A stretch of DNA of 64,000 bases from Clostridiaceae bacterium (GCA_009911305.1 QXXC01000004.1:105250-169249), one strand, 5' to 3'; shown: positions 26,332 to 36,032, numbered from the stretch's first letter. Translations and numbers: made by a program. The notes: generated by a model from the sequence alone, not told the origin.

Positions 26332-26369
26332 GGAGCATCCGGCACGCTCTGGAGCGTTCGACACGCTCT
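26332..26369. repeat. Tandem 19-bp hairpin repeat at a gene end
   Basis: Two head-to-tail units (26332-26350 and 26351-26369) have the form AGAGCGT-N5-AYGCTCC on the minus strand. Each can form a small stem. The first overlaps the stop codon of the upstream binding-protein gene. They belong to the AGAGCGTGTYTGA motif group that recurs at gene ends in this window. Confidence 0.7.
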
Positions 26370-27336
26370 AGCTCATCGGATACAGCATCTTTTCATACTG
26401 CCGATCCCGCAGAGCCTCTTTTTCGATATAATAAGAATCCAGCGCGATCTCCGTTTCGACAGTCTGCCTCCGGATCGCCCCCACTGCCTGTTCCACGCAG
26501 AGATAGCCGTTATCGAATGCATTGCTCGTCAGAAGGCCGCGGATGGTTCCCTGATCCAGGTAGTTCAAAAGCACCGGCGTCGCGCCTGTCCCGTAAAGCC
26601 AGGGAACGGCTTTCCTGTAATCCGGATCCTCCTCCAGAAGCCTGGCCGCCTCCCGGGTGCTTGAGGGATCCAGGGCCACGACAGCGGCCCTTTCCCCCTG
26701 TTCCGCCAGAGCCCCCACCGCCTCCTCCATATGCTCTCCGTTTAACGTCTCATACAGGCGGGTCTCATGGTTTTGTCCGTCCATTGCGGACATCAGGCCG
26801 TCATACAGCTCCTGCACATTTCCGTAATCCATATCTTCAGCAAGAACCAGGACAGGGAGGCCGGGTATACTGTCCCGGCATACCGCCTCCCCCAGCCTGC
26901 GCCCCGCAAGGGATGCATCCACACCGACGCACGCCGCGGCACGCTCACTGTGAAGCAGGCTCCCTGTCACGATCACAGGGCTTGCGGGAGGGAAGGCGTC
27001 GAGAAGCGCCATGCACTCCCGCGGATTTGCCGGCTCCAGAATCACGGCTCCCGTCCCGTCGTCGATCTCACGCCTCAGAAATTCCATCTGCTGCGCGCTG
27101 TCCCCCTTTTCATACAGGGTAATAAAACGGATATCGACATTATATTCTGCGGCCGCCTGTTCCACGCCTTTTTTGAAGCTCCCGTACATTTCATCCGATG
27201 TGTCGCTGATGATCACGGACACCGTATAGACTTCCGTCTTTTTTTCCTTTATAATCAGATCCGTGGAGGACAAAAGGTAAAGAAATACCAGAATCCCCGC
27301 AAACAGCGCCCATAAAAGCCGCTCCCGTTTTAACAT
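26368..27336 (-). CDS. Membrane-anchored substrate-binding protein, probable kinase partner
   Basis: The protein of about 322 aa has one N-terminal membrane segment (LLWALFAGILVFLYLLSS) and a LacI/ribose-binding type domain (VSVIISDTSDEMYGSFKKGVEQAAAEYNV, VILEPANPREC, GLLTSNAFDNGYLCVEQAV). It lacks a lipobox and the calcium loop. It lies only 12 nt after the sensor kinase stop. The frame can open at a GTG three codons earlier, but the ATG used here is better spaced from AGAGG. The arrangement parallels the XylFII-LytS-YesN xylose sensor of Clostridium, so it likely presents a sugar to the kinase. Confidence 0.78.
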   Translation of the reverse strand: MLKRERLLWALFAGILVFLYLLSSTDLIIKEKKTEVYTVSVIISDTSDEMYGSFKKGVEQAAAEYNVDIRFITLYEKGDSAQQMEFLRREIDDGTGAVILEPANPRECMALLDAFPPASPVIVTGSLLHSERAAACVGVDASLAGRRLGEAVCRDSIPGLPVLVLAEDMDYGNVQELYDGLMSAMDGQNHETRLYETLNGEHMEEAVGALAEQGERAAVVALDPSSTREAARLLEEDPDYRKAVPWLYGTGATPVLLNYLDQGTIRGLLTSNAFDNGYLCVEQAVGAIRRQTVETEIALDSYYIEKEALRDRQYEKMLYPMS

Positions 27337-27348
27337 CCCGCTCACCTC

Positions 27349-29160
27349 TCAGCTCTCAAAACGCATCACGGTCCCCCACTCCTTTCTGGCCGCCTCCTCA
27401 TATGGCACGGCAGGCAGGTGGAGCAGAACCTTTGTCCCCTCATCCGGCTCAGACGCTATCGACAGGCCGTATTCCTCGCCGAAGTACAGCTTCATCCTCT
27501 CATTTACATTTTTCACGCCGATCCCGGAACCCTTTTGAGAGGCCGTATGCGGGCAGCCGGAAAAGAGCCGTTCCACCTGACGCTCTGTCATACCCAGCCC
27601 GTTGTCACTCACCTGCACATACAGATCCGGCCCGTCCTTCCATGCATCCACGAGGATCTCCCCGTCCCCGTCCATGAATTCCATGCCGTGGTAAATCGCA
27701 TTCTCCACCAGCGGCTGCAGCATCAGCTTGATGCTCCCCAGTCCCAGAACCTCCTCGTTTGCCCGTATCTCATAGGAAAACTTGTTTTTGAAGCGCATAT
27801 GCTGAATCATTAAGTAATTCCGCACATGCTCCAGCTCGTCGCCGAGCGTGATAATACTCTTTCCCCGGCTTAGGCTGATGCGGAAAAAGCGCGCCAGCGC
27901 CGTCACCGCCTGGGCAGCCTCGGCCTTCTGTTCATTTTCAATCATCCACACAATGATATCGAGCGTATTGTAGAGGAAATGCGGGTTGATCTGCGACTGC
28001 AGGGTGTCAAACTCCTGCTTGCGCTTGGCCTCGTGCTCCCGCACAATATCCCGCATCAGAACCCGGATCTGGGCCGCCATATCCCCGATCGACTTTCCCA
28101 GGCGACGGATCTCATACGAGCCGCCGATATAGACCGGCGCGTCCAAATTCCCCTCCTCCAGCACGCCCACCGATTTCTCCAGCTCCTTGATGGGATCTGT
28201 AATGCGCGAGGAGATATAGGCATTGATCAGGGCCAGGATAAACAGAATCAGGGCGATCAGGAATACAATAAACAGCCGCGTGCGGATGGTATTTAAGGAA
28301 ACCACATGCTCCGGCGTGACTCCCACCACCTTCCACCCCGTGTACCCGATGGATTTCACAGCCACAATGCGGTTCGCGCCCTCAAACTCCTCCAGATGGT
28401 TCCCGTCCCTGTAGGCCGCGGCCCTGCGGTGGTTCTCCTTCACGCGCCCTGAATCAATGAGCTGCATCTTCGGATGGTACAAAAGCTCCCCGTCGCCGCT
28501 CATTAAATACACATATCCGCCTGTGCCCATGGTAATCCCGTCAAAGAGCTGTTCCAGGCTCGAGTAACTCACATCCACCAGAAGGACGCCCTGTGAGGTG
28601 GACGTTCCCCGCGTCAGCTCCACGGCCCGGGAAAGCGAGATCACCCAGCGGTACTGATCCTCGCCGCCGTCAAAGATATACTGCACATGAGGAAGCGAAA
28701 AATGCTGGTTCTCCGTCTTTTCCAGAGCCGCCAGAAACCATTCCTCCTTCGTCACATCCACATTGGCCTTGACGCGCGCCGCCGGGGCGGCCTCCACCAG
28801 GCTCCCGTCCTCTGAAAACAGGGCGATATTGTCCACATTGTCCTTATTGCTGTCATACAAGAGCATCAGCTCATCATAGATCGACTGCGTAGACAGATTC
28901 GCGTTCTTCACCGCTCCGTAATACAGCGAATCTGACAGCTTCATCACGGTGCGCAGATACGACTCCACCGACCGGGCCGCCTGCCCGATGAGGCTCTGAT
29001 TCTCCTCCCGCACCACCTCCAGCACCTGGTTGGAGAGGCGTTTGTAGAGGAAAAATGTGATCAAAAGACCGGCTGCCAGAGCGGTTACTGTAAAATAGAT
29101 GAAAATCGCGGTGCGGATGCTGTTGTTGAAAAGGCGGTTTTCTCTTTTTCGCTCTTCCAC
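27349..29160 (-). CDS. Sensor histidine kinase, YesM/LytS type
   Basis: This is a 603-aa membrane kinase. A first membrane segment (AIFIYFTVTALAAGLLITFFLY) is followed by a large extracellular Cache-like domain, and then a second segment (LFIVFLIALILFILALINAYI). HAMP follows, then the His-kinase box QSQINPHFLYN (His near residue 395) and an ATPase domain with LQPLVENAIYHG, DNGLGM and GSGIGVKNVNERM. The start is GTG behind AAAGGGGG. It is expressed after the response regulator and before two anchored sugar-binding proteins, so its input is probably sugar occupancy of those proteins. Confidence 0.93.
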   Translation of the reverse strand: MEERKRENRLFNNSIRTAIFIYFTVTALAAGLLITFFLYKRLSNQVLEVVREENQSLIGQAARSVESYLRTVMKLSDSLYYGAVKNANLSTQSIYDELMLLYDSNKDNVDNIALFSEDGSLVEAAPAARVKANVDVTKEEWFLAALEKTENQHFSLPHVQYIFDGGEDQYRWVISLSRAVELTRGTSTSQGVLLVDVSYSSLEQLFDGITMGTGGYVYLMSGDGELLYHPKMQLIDSGRVKENHRRAAAYRDGNHLEEFEGANRIVAVKSIGYTGWKVVGVTPEHVVSLNTIRTRLFIVFLIALILFILALINAYISSRITDPIKELEKSVGVLEEGNLDAPVYIGGSYEIRRLGKSIGDMAAQIRVLMRDIVREHEAKRKQEFDTLQSQINPHFLYNTLDIIVWMIENEQKAEAAQAVTALARFFRISLSRGKSIITLGDELEHVRNYLMIQHMRFKNKFSYEIRANEEVLGLGSIKLMLQPLVENAIYHGMEFMDGDGEILVDAWKDGPDLYVQVSDNGLGMTERQVERLFSGCPHTASQKGSGIGVKNVNERMKLYFGEEYGLSIASEPDEGTKVLLHLPAVPYEEAARKEWGTVMRFES

Positions 29161-29202
29161 TTTTCATGTTCCCCCTTTAACGGTGCGATCCGTCTTTTAA
29201 GC

Positions 29203-30825
29203 TCAACACCCCTGCGCCTGCCCCCGGTACTTCGTAGGCGACACCCCGAATTTCTTTTTAAACACATAGCTGAAATAATTCTGCTCCGGATACCCCACCT
29301 TCTCCGCGATCACATACGTCTTATCCCCGGTCGTCAGAAGAAGCTCCACGGCCCGGGAAAGGCGCACATCCGTCAGATACGCGATATAAGCCTGCCCCGT
29401 CTCCTTTTTAAACACCGTCGAAAAATAGGCGGGGCTCATATGTAAGTGGCGGCAGATCTTCTCCACCGAAAGCTCCGGATCCGGATAGTTGTCCTGGATA
29501 TAGCGCTTAGCCTCCCGGATCACATGCTTGGTCGTATTGCTCCTCTCCTCCGCCATGGCGCGGTTGATCCGAAGCGCCATCTCTGTCAGACGCCGGCGGA
29601 TGTATTCCGTCTGCTCCACCTTGCCCAGCATCTCAAAATAATCGGTTTCCGCGTCAAACATGTCGCTGATCTGCAGATCATAATGCTGCGTGAGCTGCGT
29701 CAGAGCGTTAATCACAGCCAGGATATACGCCTGATACTGGCGGTAATGCACCCTGGCCTTCTCCATCTTTTTAACCGTCTCGTCCACCGCCGCGCCGATC
29801 GCCTCCTCCGGCCCGAATTTCACGGCCGCAATCAGGGCGGACTCCATCCGGCTGTCGAACTGCAGCGTTTCCGAATGAACCGGCTCCATGTCGCGGATAC
29901 AGATCACACCGCCCGACCCGGCCACGGCGCGATAGCCGAGCGCGTTTAACGCAGAGTGGAACGAAAGGCCGGCCTCCGCCAGATCCGGGCAGCTCACGCC
30001 CACGCCGATCGTCACCGTCACCTCCAGGATCTTCCTCGTCTCCTTGCAGATATCCTCCAGAAGCGCCACCAGGCCGGTCTGCGTATTATTCTCGTCGATC
30101 GCGGCGATCAGCACGCTCTCAAACGAGGAGTGGAACATAGTAAAGCGGTAGCGCCCTTCAAGCTTTCCCCGGATCAGGTTCTGGACGGATATGGGAATCA
30201 GCTCTCTCTCCTTGTGCAGCGAAACGGCCCGGTCCACCTTTTCATCCGGCTCCAGATGGATCGCGGCCGCCACCCACTCAGCCGCCCCGCCGATGTCAAT
30301 GTGATACTCCTTAAGCTTCTCCGGAATCTCCGCCGGATCCATCCCGCCATGAAGCAGATCATTCAGGAAATGCTCCCGGATGATGGGCAGGTTCTTTACA
30401 TAGCTCTCGCGCAGAAGACTCACATTGCGCTTCTGCTCAATCTCCTCGTCGAGGCTGCCTTTGATCCGTTTCAGGATCGCGGTCAGCTCCTCCACATTCA
30501 CCGGCTTTAAAATATATTCGATCACATTCAGCTTGATCGCCTTTTTCGCGTATTCAAATTCATCAAAACCGGAAAAAATCACAATCTTTATGGACGGATG
30601 CCTCTGCCGGATAGCCTCTGCCAGGGAGAGCCCGTCCATGTACGGCATACGGATGTCGGTTAAAACCACATCCGGCTCGATCTGATCGATCTTTTCAAGG
30701 GCCTCTTTTCCGTTTTCCGCGTCTCCAATCACCTCAAACCCGGCCCTGCTCCAGTCTATCTTGCGGATAATGCTTTTGCGCACCTCCTCCTCATCGTCAA
30801 CCAGCATGATTTTATACAGATTCAA
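29203..30825 (-). CDS. Response regulator with AraC-type output, YesN type
   Basis: The 540-aa protein has an N-terminal receiver domain (VDDEEE acidic pocket, phosphoacceptor Asp57 in VLTDIRMPYMDG, Lys in YILKPV). A long middle region follows, then two C-terminal AraC helix-turn-helix motifs (SVEKICRHLHMSPAYFSTVFKKETGQ and AEKVGYPEQNYFSYVFKKKFG). The start is TTG with AGAGGTG eight bases away. It heads a gene set of regulator, kinase and two binding proteins, and the mglBAC operon follows. It is therefore the likely activator of mglB, whose -35 box is weak. Confidence 0.93.
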   Translation of the reverse strand: MNLYKIMLVDDEEEVRKSIIRKIDWSRAGFEVIGDAENGKEALEKIDQIEPDVVLTDIRMPYMDGLSLAEAIRQRHPSIKIVIFSGFDEFEYAKKAIKLNVIEYILKPVNVEELTAILKRIKGSLDEEIEQKRNVSLLRESYVKNLPIIREHFLNDLLHGGMDPAEIPEKLKEYHIDIGGAAEWVAAAIHLEPDEKVDRAVSLHKERELIPISVQNLIRGKLEGRYRFTMFHSSFESVLIAAIDENNTQTGLVALLEDICKETRKILEVTVTIGVGVSCPDLAEAGLSFHSALNALGYRAVAGSGGVICIRDMEPVHSETLQFDSRMESALIAAVKFGPEEAIGAAVDETVKKMEKARVHYRQYQAYILAVINALTQLTQHYDLQISDMFDAETDYFEMLGKVEQTEYIRRRLTEMALRINRAMAEERSNTTKHVIREAKRYIQDNYPDPELSVEKICRHLHMSPAYFSTVFKKETGQAYIAYLTDVRLSRAVELLLTTGDKTYVIAEKVGYPEQNYFSYVFKKKFGVSPTKYRGQAQGC

Positions 30826-31090
30826 TGTGCGTCACCTCTTTAGTGCAAATACGTCTTAAGGGAATATAAGGGTATTTTACCATAATTGGGGCGAAAATGG
30901 CAACTATCGGAGCGTTGATACCTGCTTTCCCTTAATTTCCCGCCAATCCAGCCGATGTTTAAAATGGACTCCCAAAATTCCGCAAAATCAGGTGTGGAAA
31001 GACTCCGGGAGCACATAAAAGAGAAAACGGCGAACATTTTCATATTACGACTGTGTACACACAAATGACAACAGCAGAAAGGGTTTCATT

Positions 31091-32527
31091 ATGAGATATT
31101 CCATGCTCGTTTACATCACAAATATGGGAAAGACCCTGCTGGACGCGGCGGGATACCTAAAGACAGCGGAGAATACCGACCTGAAGGAAGAGCTTCTGGC
31201 AAACGGCCAGGCCATGCTGGGGCGGATCAAAGCCATCCTGGAGGAGCACCATGGGGATCTACGCTCCTCCCGCCCTCTGGATCAACTGCAGAAAATCCGG
31301 CGGCTCTGGGAGGACGGCGGGGAATACACAGCCCTGCAGGCAGAGCTCTCGGAGTGGATCCGCTGCCTTCCGGAAGAGATCAGCTACCGGGTCCGCGCCG
31401 TCTTTTTTGCGGAGCTTGGAGAAAAATGGGACTCGCTGGAGAGCATTTATGAATTTATGAGGGACGACCCCCGTTTTGACCCGGTTGTGGTTCTCACGCC
31501 TGTTTTCCGCATAGCCAATGTAAACGGCGAGCAGCGCCAGGAGATCATCTACAATGATTACCTGACTCCTTTAGGCATCCCCTTTCTGGGCTACAGCCAG
31601 TACAGCCTGGAAACAGACTGCCCGGATCTGGCGTTTGTCTGCCAGCCCTATGAGGTCTGCACGCTCCCGCAGTTCTGGCCGGAGTATATCGCGGCGCATA
31701 CGCGGTTAGTATATGTATCTTATTTTTTAACTGATATCGTCCTGGAGCAGTCTCCTAAAGAGCTATGCCAGCTTAAGGTTTATGACGTATCGTGGCGGGT
31801 GCTCGGATCCAGCCGGCAGCACTATGAATATTATCGCAGATATTCCCGTCATCAGGGCCGTAACATGCTGGTGACCGGATTACCCAAAATGGATCCTGTC
31901 ATAAAGGCAGCGCAAAACGGCGTCGCTTTACCGCACGGATGGGAAAAAATCAGAGGTAAAAAGGTCTTTCTCTGGAACACCTGGTATGATATCGAGTTAT
32001 CCTCCCTGAGATTTTTTGATGACATATTCAAATGGTTTCAGGAACATGAAGACTGCGCGCTTATCTGGCGCCCTCACCCGCTGACAGAAACCGTAACAAA
32101 GGTACATACGCCTGAACGCTTCCCGTTTTTCCGGCATTGTATCCGGTGCGTAACAGATGCTCCCAATGCCATATTGGACCAGGAACCCTCATTTCTGGCT
32201 TCATTTGTATATTCAGACGCCCAGTTTTCTGATCTCAGTTCCATGATGCCGCAATATCTTCCTATGGATAAACCGCTGTTATGGATTGATGTTCCGGTAT
32301 TAGTCCCTACTGGGGAAGAATTCATCAGCACCGAATGGATGGAATACACCGATCATATACAGGGCATCCTGCAATTTTTAGAGCAAATACGCCATGGAAA
32401 TGATCCAAAGAGGGAACTCAGGGCGATCATACGCCAGCGGGATCTTCCCCTGGCAGACGGCCGGTGCGGTGAACGGGCCAGCCTCGCCTTGTGGAAGGAA
32501 ATGCATGCGGAAGACGGGCTTTTGTAA
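31091..32527 (+). CDS. CDP-glycerol glycerophosphotransferase-like protein
   Basis: The 478-aa protein has a C-terminal half resembling the GT-B fold of TagB/TagF-type glycerophosphotransferases (KVFLWNTWYDIE, ALIWRPHPLTETV, SFLASFVYSDAQFSDLSSMM). The N-terminal half is helical and not recognised. Base use changes along the gene: the first 600 nt are GC-rich like the neighbours, while the segment from about 31690 to 32400 is clearly more AT-rich, as if the gene were a mosaic. It is followed by a small terminator and then an SGNH-like gene, so the two may decorate a cell-surface polymer. The function is inferred from fold-level motifs only. Confidence 0.6.
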   Translation: MRYSMLVYITNMGKTLLDAAGYLKTAENTDLKEELLANGQAMLGRIKAILEEHHGDLRSSRPLDQLQKIRRLWEDGGEYTALQAELSEWIRCLPEEISYRVRAVFFAELGEKWDSLESIYEFMRDDPRFDPVVVLTPVFRIANVNGEQRQEIIYNDYLTPLGIPFLGYSQYSLETDCPDLAFVCQPYEVCTLPQFWPEYIAAHTRLVYVSYFLTDIVLEQSPKELCQLKVYDVSWRVLGSSRQHYEYYRRYSRHQGRNMLVTGLPKMDPVIKAAQNGVALPHGWEKIRGKKVFLWNTWYDIELSSLRFFDDIFKWFQEHEDCALIWRPHPLTETVTKVHTPERFPFFRHCIRCVTDAPNAILDQEPSFLASFVYSDAQFSDLSSMMPQYLPMDKPLLWIDVPVLVPTGEEFISTEWMEYTDHIQGILQFLEQIRHGNDPKRELRAIIRQRDLPLADGRCGERASLALWKEMHAEDGLL

Positions 32528-32549
32528 AACAGCTCCCGCCGCTGTTTTT
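32527..32549 (+). terminator. Weak terminator after the glycerophosphotransferase-like gene
   Basis: AAACAGC and GCTGTTTTT form a 7-bp stem with a TCCCGCC loop and a run of T at the 3' side, overlapping the stop codon of the upstream gene. It may reduce rather than stop read-through to the next gene. Confidence 0.55.
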
Positions 32550-32623
32550 CTGTCCCGGCACAGACATCATATGGAAAAAGCAGATTAGAAATATCGATTG
32601 CAAACCGTCAGGAGGTATTTGAT

Positions 32624-33574
32624 ATGTCACTTGAAACAGAACGCGTGCTCTCCCATCTCATCGGCCAATACGTAAGCTGCAATTACGATTACCTCTGGCT
32701 GAAAAGCAGGCTGGAGAAGTGCCGCAATGCGCCTCCCGGCTCCACCCTGATCACCGGCTCCTCCCATGCTCTGAACGCGGTCCGGGAGGGCGCATGGCGC
32801 TATGCCGTCAACTGTTCCATGCATTCCCAGGATCTCTACTATGATTTCCTGTGCGCCCGCCAGGCGGTACTCTCTGCAGCAGAGCCGGTATTTAAGAGGT
32901 GCTTCATCGTCATGGGCTACTATATCGCCTTTCAGGATCTTTCCAGAAGCACCAGCATGCGGGAACGCGTGATCGCAAACGTATATTATCCCCTCTTCCA
33001 TGACGCGCATAACTGGGAGAATCCGGCTGCGGGCGACCCATGGGCCTTCCTTGACGATATATCGCCCGCCCCACGCCTGTCTGACCGCCTCCGCCGCATC
33101 TGCGAACAGGCGGCGCAGCAGATGCTTCTGGAATGCGGCTCCTATTACTCGGATCTGCGTCCACGGACTCCTCTGTTTGGCTTAAACGGCCTGACCTGGG
33201 CTCAGATCCCGGATGAGAAACGGCAGGCCCTGGGCCGCGGGCGGGCCGAAAGCCACAACCGCTCCTTTGCCTATAAAGAAAGCTTTGAGGAAAATAAAAT
33301 CATCCTCCGGGACTTTGTCCGTTTTCTCTGCAGCCGCCATATAGAGCCCGTTGTCGTCATCACGCCCTTTACGGACGAATACAACCGTTTTGTGCTGGAG
33401 GAAATGAAGGAGGCCGTCCTGGAGCTTTTAAACGGCGTGCCGGAACCGATCCACTATATCGATTTCAACCAGTCCCCCTGCCTTGATCCTTCGGACTTTA
33501 CGGATACGGATCATTTAAGCGGGACCGGCGCGCAGAAGGTGAGCGCCATGTTAGCAGACCTCTTTGGAGCATAA
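32624..33574 (+). CDS. SGNH/GDSL-like hydrolase-type protein
   Basis: The 316-aa protein has no signal peptide or membrane segment. It shows the SGNH pattern: an N-terminal LITGSSHALNAV block with a candidate nucleophile Ser, and a C-terminal DFTDTDHLSGTGAQKVS with the Asp-x-x-His pair. Related proteins transfer or remove acyl groups on surface polymers, or are inactive partners of acyltransferases. CAGGAGG is well placed before the ATG. It follows a glycerophosphotransferase-like gene after about 100 nt. Substrate and activity are unknown. Confidence 0.55.
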   Translation: MSLETERVLSHLIGQYVSCNYDYLWLKSRLEKCRNAPPGSTLITGSSHALNAVREGAWRYAVNCSMHSQDLYYDFLCARQAVLSAAEPVFKRCFIVMGYYIAFQDLSRSTSMRERVIANVYYPLFHDAHNWENPAAGDPWAFLDDISPAPRLSDRLRRICEQAAQQMLLECGSYYSDLRPRTPLFGLNGLTWAQIPDEKRQALGRGRAESHNRSFAYKESFEENKIILRDFVRFLCSRHIEPVVVITPFTDEYNRFVLEEMKEAVLELLNGVPEPIHYIDFNQSPCLDPSDFTDTDHLSGTGAQKVSAMLADLFGA

Positions 33575-33596
33575 CCGGCGGCTGCCGGAGCGTGCT

Positions 33597-34931
33597 TCAG
33601 ACGCGCTCCAGCCTCCCGCTCTCCCGCCTGCAAAAACCGATGGAAAGGACGGCTGCCACAGACCAGCCCACAGGCCATGCGCACCAGATACCGGCCGGCG
33701 AATGGGTCAGCCCGGAGCACACGTACGCCAGAACCACGCGCAGGATCAGATCCGTAAAGGTCGCCGCCATAAACTTTTTCATCGCGCTCAGCCCGCGCAG
33801 GACGCCGTCCGCCATCAGCTTGGCCGCAATTACGGCATAAAACGGCGAGAGGATCCACAGAAACTGCCTCCCCGCAGCCAGCGCCTCTGCCGAGCTGCGA
33901 TCCAGAAACAGAAGCAATACCTGTTTTCCGCAGACAATGTAGAGGAAACAGAACGGGATACACAAGAGCCACACGAGCTTCACGCCCGCACGGGCCCCTT
34001 CCCGGATCCGCCCATATTTCCCGGCGCCGAGATTCTGCGCCGTAAAGTTGGAAATGCCGTTTCCGATGGTGGTAAATGATGTGATCACCAGGTTATTGAG
34101 TTTCACAGCGGCAGAATATCCCGCGGCCACACTGACGCCAAAGCCGTTGATGCAGCCCTGTATCATCATATTTCCAACCGATATAAAGGACTGCTGTAAA
34201 ATACTGGGGACGGCGATCGCCGCGATTCTCCTGAAAATAACCCAGGAAAAGACCGGGACCGGACCGTCTGTCTCTATCCCCGACAGGCGTTTAAACATCA
34301 GCGCAAGGGAAAGGGCGCAGCTAACTCCCTGACAGAGAAACGTCGCCCACGCCACGCCGGCAACGCCCATGGAAAACGCCTTTACAAACAGGATATCAAC
34401 CGCTACATTCGCGGCGGACGATACGGCGAGGAACCGAAACGGCGTGCCGGAGTCTCCCAGCGCGGAAAAAATGCCGGTTGCAATATTGTAATAGAACAGA
34501 AACGGAAGCCCCCATATGTAAATCCTCAGATACAGGGACGAATCCGCCATGATTTCTTCCTGCGTCTTCATCAGGCGCAGCAGCCCGCCGCACGAAGAAA
34601 GGCCCGCGGCCATCAGAACGGCGCACAGCACGGCGCTCGCCGCCAGAGTCGTATACACCGCTGTTTTCATGGCGCAGTAATCCCTGGCGCCGAACCGCTC
34701 TGACACGATAACCGAACATCCGATATTGCAGCCGAATGCAAACGCAATAAAAATCAGCGTGATATTATAGCTGTTACCCACGGCTGCCAGGGCATTCTCA
34801 CCGATCCATTTGCCGGCCACCAGCGAATCGGCGATATTGTAGAGCTGCTGAAATACGATGCTCCCGAACATGGGCAGACAAAACGCCCATAAAACCTTCC
34901 CGGGAGAACCTTTGGTTAAATCCTGATTCAT
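33597..34931 (-). CDS. MATE family efflux transporter
   Basis: This multidrug/cation antiporter of the DinF-like MATE branch has about twelve membrane segments in two related halves. The N-terminus DLTKGSPGKVLWAFCLPMFGSIVFQQLYNIADS is diagnostic, and GNSYNITLIFIAFAFG is also typical. Three ATGs lie within five codons at the start; the last is used here because AAGG and GGGG are best spaced from it and the one before. It is divergent from a LysR gene, which probably regulates it. Substrate unknown. Confidence 0.9.
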   Translation of the reverse strand: MNQDLTKGSPGKVLWAFCLPMFGSIVFQQLYNIADSLVAGKWIGENALAAVGNSYNITLIFIAFAFGCNIGCSVIVSERFGARDYCAMKTAVYTTLAASAVLCAVLMAAGLSSCGGLLRLMKTQEEIMADSSLYLRIYIWGLPFLFYYNIATGIFSALGDSGTPFRFLAVSSAANVAVDILFVKAFSMGVAGVAWATFLCQGVSCALSLALMFKRLSGIETDGPVPVFSWVIFRRIAAIAVPSILQQSFISVGNMMIQGCINGFGVSVAAGYSAAVKLNNLVITSFTTIGNGISNFTAQNLGAGKYGRIREGARAGVKLVWLLCIPFCFLYIVCGKQVLLLFLDRSSAEALAAGRQFLWILSPFYAVIAAKLMADGVLRGLSAMKKFMAATFTDLILRVVLAYVCSGLTHSPAGIWCAWPVGWSVAAVLSIGFCRRESGRLERV

Positions 34932-35057
34932 AACCATCCCCATCCTTTCGTTTCATTTTTCCTTATTCTGTATTTACATTTCATTTGAACCATATTATAC
35001 TACCAGAAAAGAAATATGGATAATGTATATAGAATATGTTACAGATATAAAATTGAT

Positions 35058-35969
35058 ATGGATATTAATTTTGAATACTACAAAATCTTTTATTTTGCGG
35101 CAAAATATGGAAGCATAACAAAAGCCGCCGCCGTGCTGGGAAGCAATCAGCCGAATGTGACGCGTGTAATCCGTCAGCTTGAATCACAATTAGGAAAGCG
35201 TCTCTTTATCCGCGAGCCGCGGGGGATCCGCCTGACCGGGGACGGAGAACGCCTGTATATCCATGCGGCGGCGGCCTGCGAGCATCTTTTTAAAGCGCAG
35301 GAGGAGCTTGGCGATGCCAGCCCGGAAGGGAGCGGGACCATTGACATCGGAGCCACGGAGACCGCGCTGCATCTGCTGCTTCTCTCTGCCATGCACGATT
35401 TCCGCATAAGCTATCCCGATATCCGCATCCGGGTGCATAATCACAGTACGCCTGATATTCTCAAAAGCTTTGCATCAGGCGAACTGGATTTCGCGGTTGT
35501 CACCTCTCCCTTTGAAACGGCCAAAGCATACCGGTGCGAAAACATGCATGATTTCCGTGACATCCTTGTGGGCGGAACGCAGTACCGGCATCTGTGCAGC
35601 AGGAGAAGCCCGCTTAAGGAGCTCCTGGCATATCCCTGGGTCGGACTCGGGCGGGGAACCGCGACATACGATTTATACAGGGATTTCTTCGCGGCGCACG
35701 GCGCAGAGCTGGAGCTTGACATGGAGGCGGCGACCTCTGACCTTCTGCTGCCCCTGATCCGCCATAATTTCGGGATCGGCTTTGTCCCCGAACGCCTGGC
35801 ACAGCCGCTGATCTCCAAAAAAATCCTGATACAAATCCCGCTTGACTGCGAGACGCCTCTGCGCTCCATAAAGCTCCTGTCTGAGAACGGGCATGGGAAA
35901 TCCCGGGCTGCTGACACATTTTACCGCTATTTAAAATGCAGGGAGCGCTGCGGGCCGCCGGATGCCTGA
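35058..35969 (+). CDS. LysR family transcriptional regulator
   Basis: This protein of about 303 aa begins MDINFEYYKIFYFAAKYGSI, typical of a clostridial LysR subgroup, with the HTH in ITKAAAVLGSNQPNVTRVI. A C-terminal effector domain follows (GTIDIGATETALHLLLL, ELDFAVVTSPF). An ATG 14 codons upstream lies almost on the likely transcription start (TATTATACT near 34994) and is not favoured. There is no clear Shine-Dalgarno at either start. It is divergent from the MATE gene, the probable target, and ends at a very strong terminator. Confidence 0.88.
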   Translation: MDINFEYYKIFYFAAKYGSITKAAAVLGSNQPNVTRVIRQLESQLGKRLFIREPRGIRLTGDGERLYIHAAAACEHLFKAQEELGDASPEGSGTIDIGATETALHLLLLSAMHDFRISYPDIRIRVHNHSTPDILKSFASGELDFAVVTSPFETAKAYRCENMHDFRDILVGGTQYRHLCSRRSPLKELLAYPWVGLGRGTATYDLYRDFFAAHGAELELDMEAATSDLLLPLIRHNFGIGFVPERLAQPLISKKILIQIPLDCETPLRSIKLLSENGHGKSRAADTFYRYLKCRERCGPPDA

Positions 35970-35975
35970 AGGAAC

Positions 35976-36032
35976 AGCCGGGGCGCGCTGCCGGAAAAAA
36001 CATCGCCCGGCAGCGCGCGTCCCGGGCTTTTT
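35976..36032 (+). terminator. Strong bidirectional terminator
   Basis: AGCCGGGG-CGCGCTGCCGG pairs with CCGGCAGCGCGC-CCCGGGCT almost throughout (left arm ends 35994, right arm begins 36007), with TTTTT on the right. On the other strand it is followed by a run of T from the AAAAAA loop side only, so it favours the LysR gene; it also sits directly beyond the converging small gene. Confidence 0.85.
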
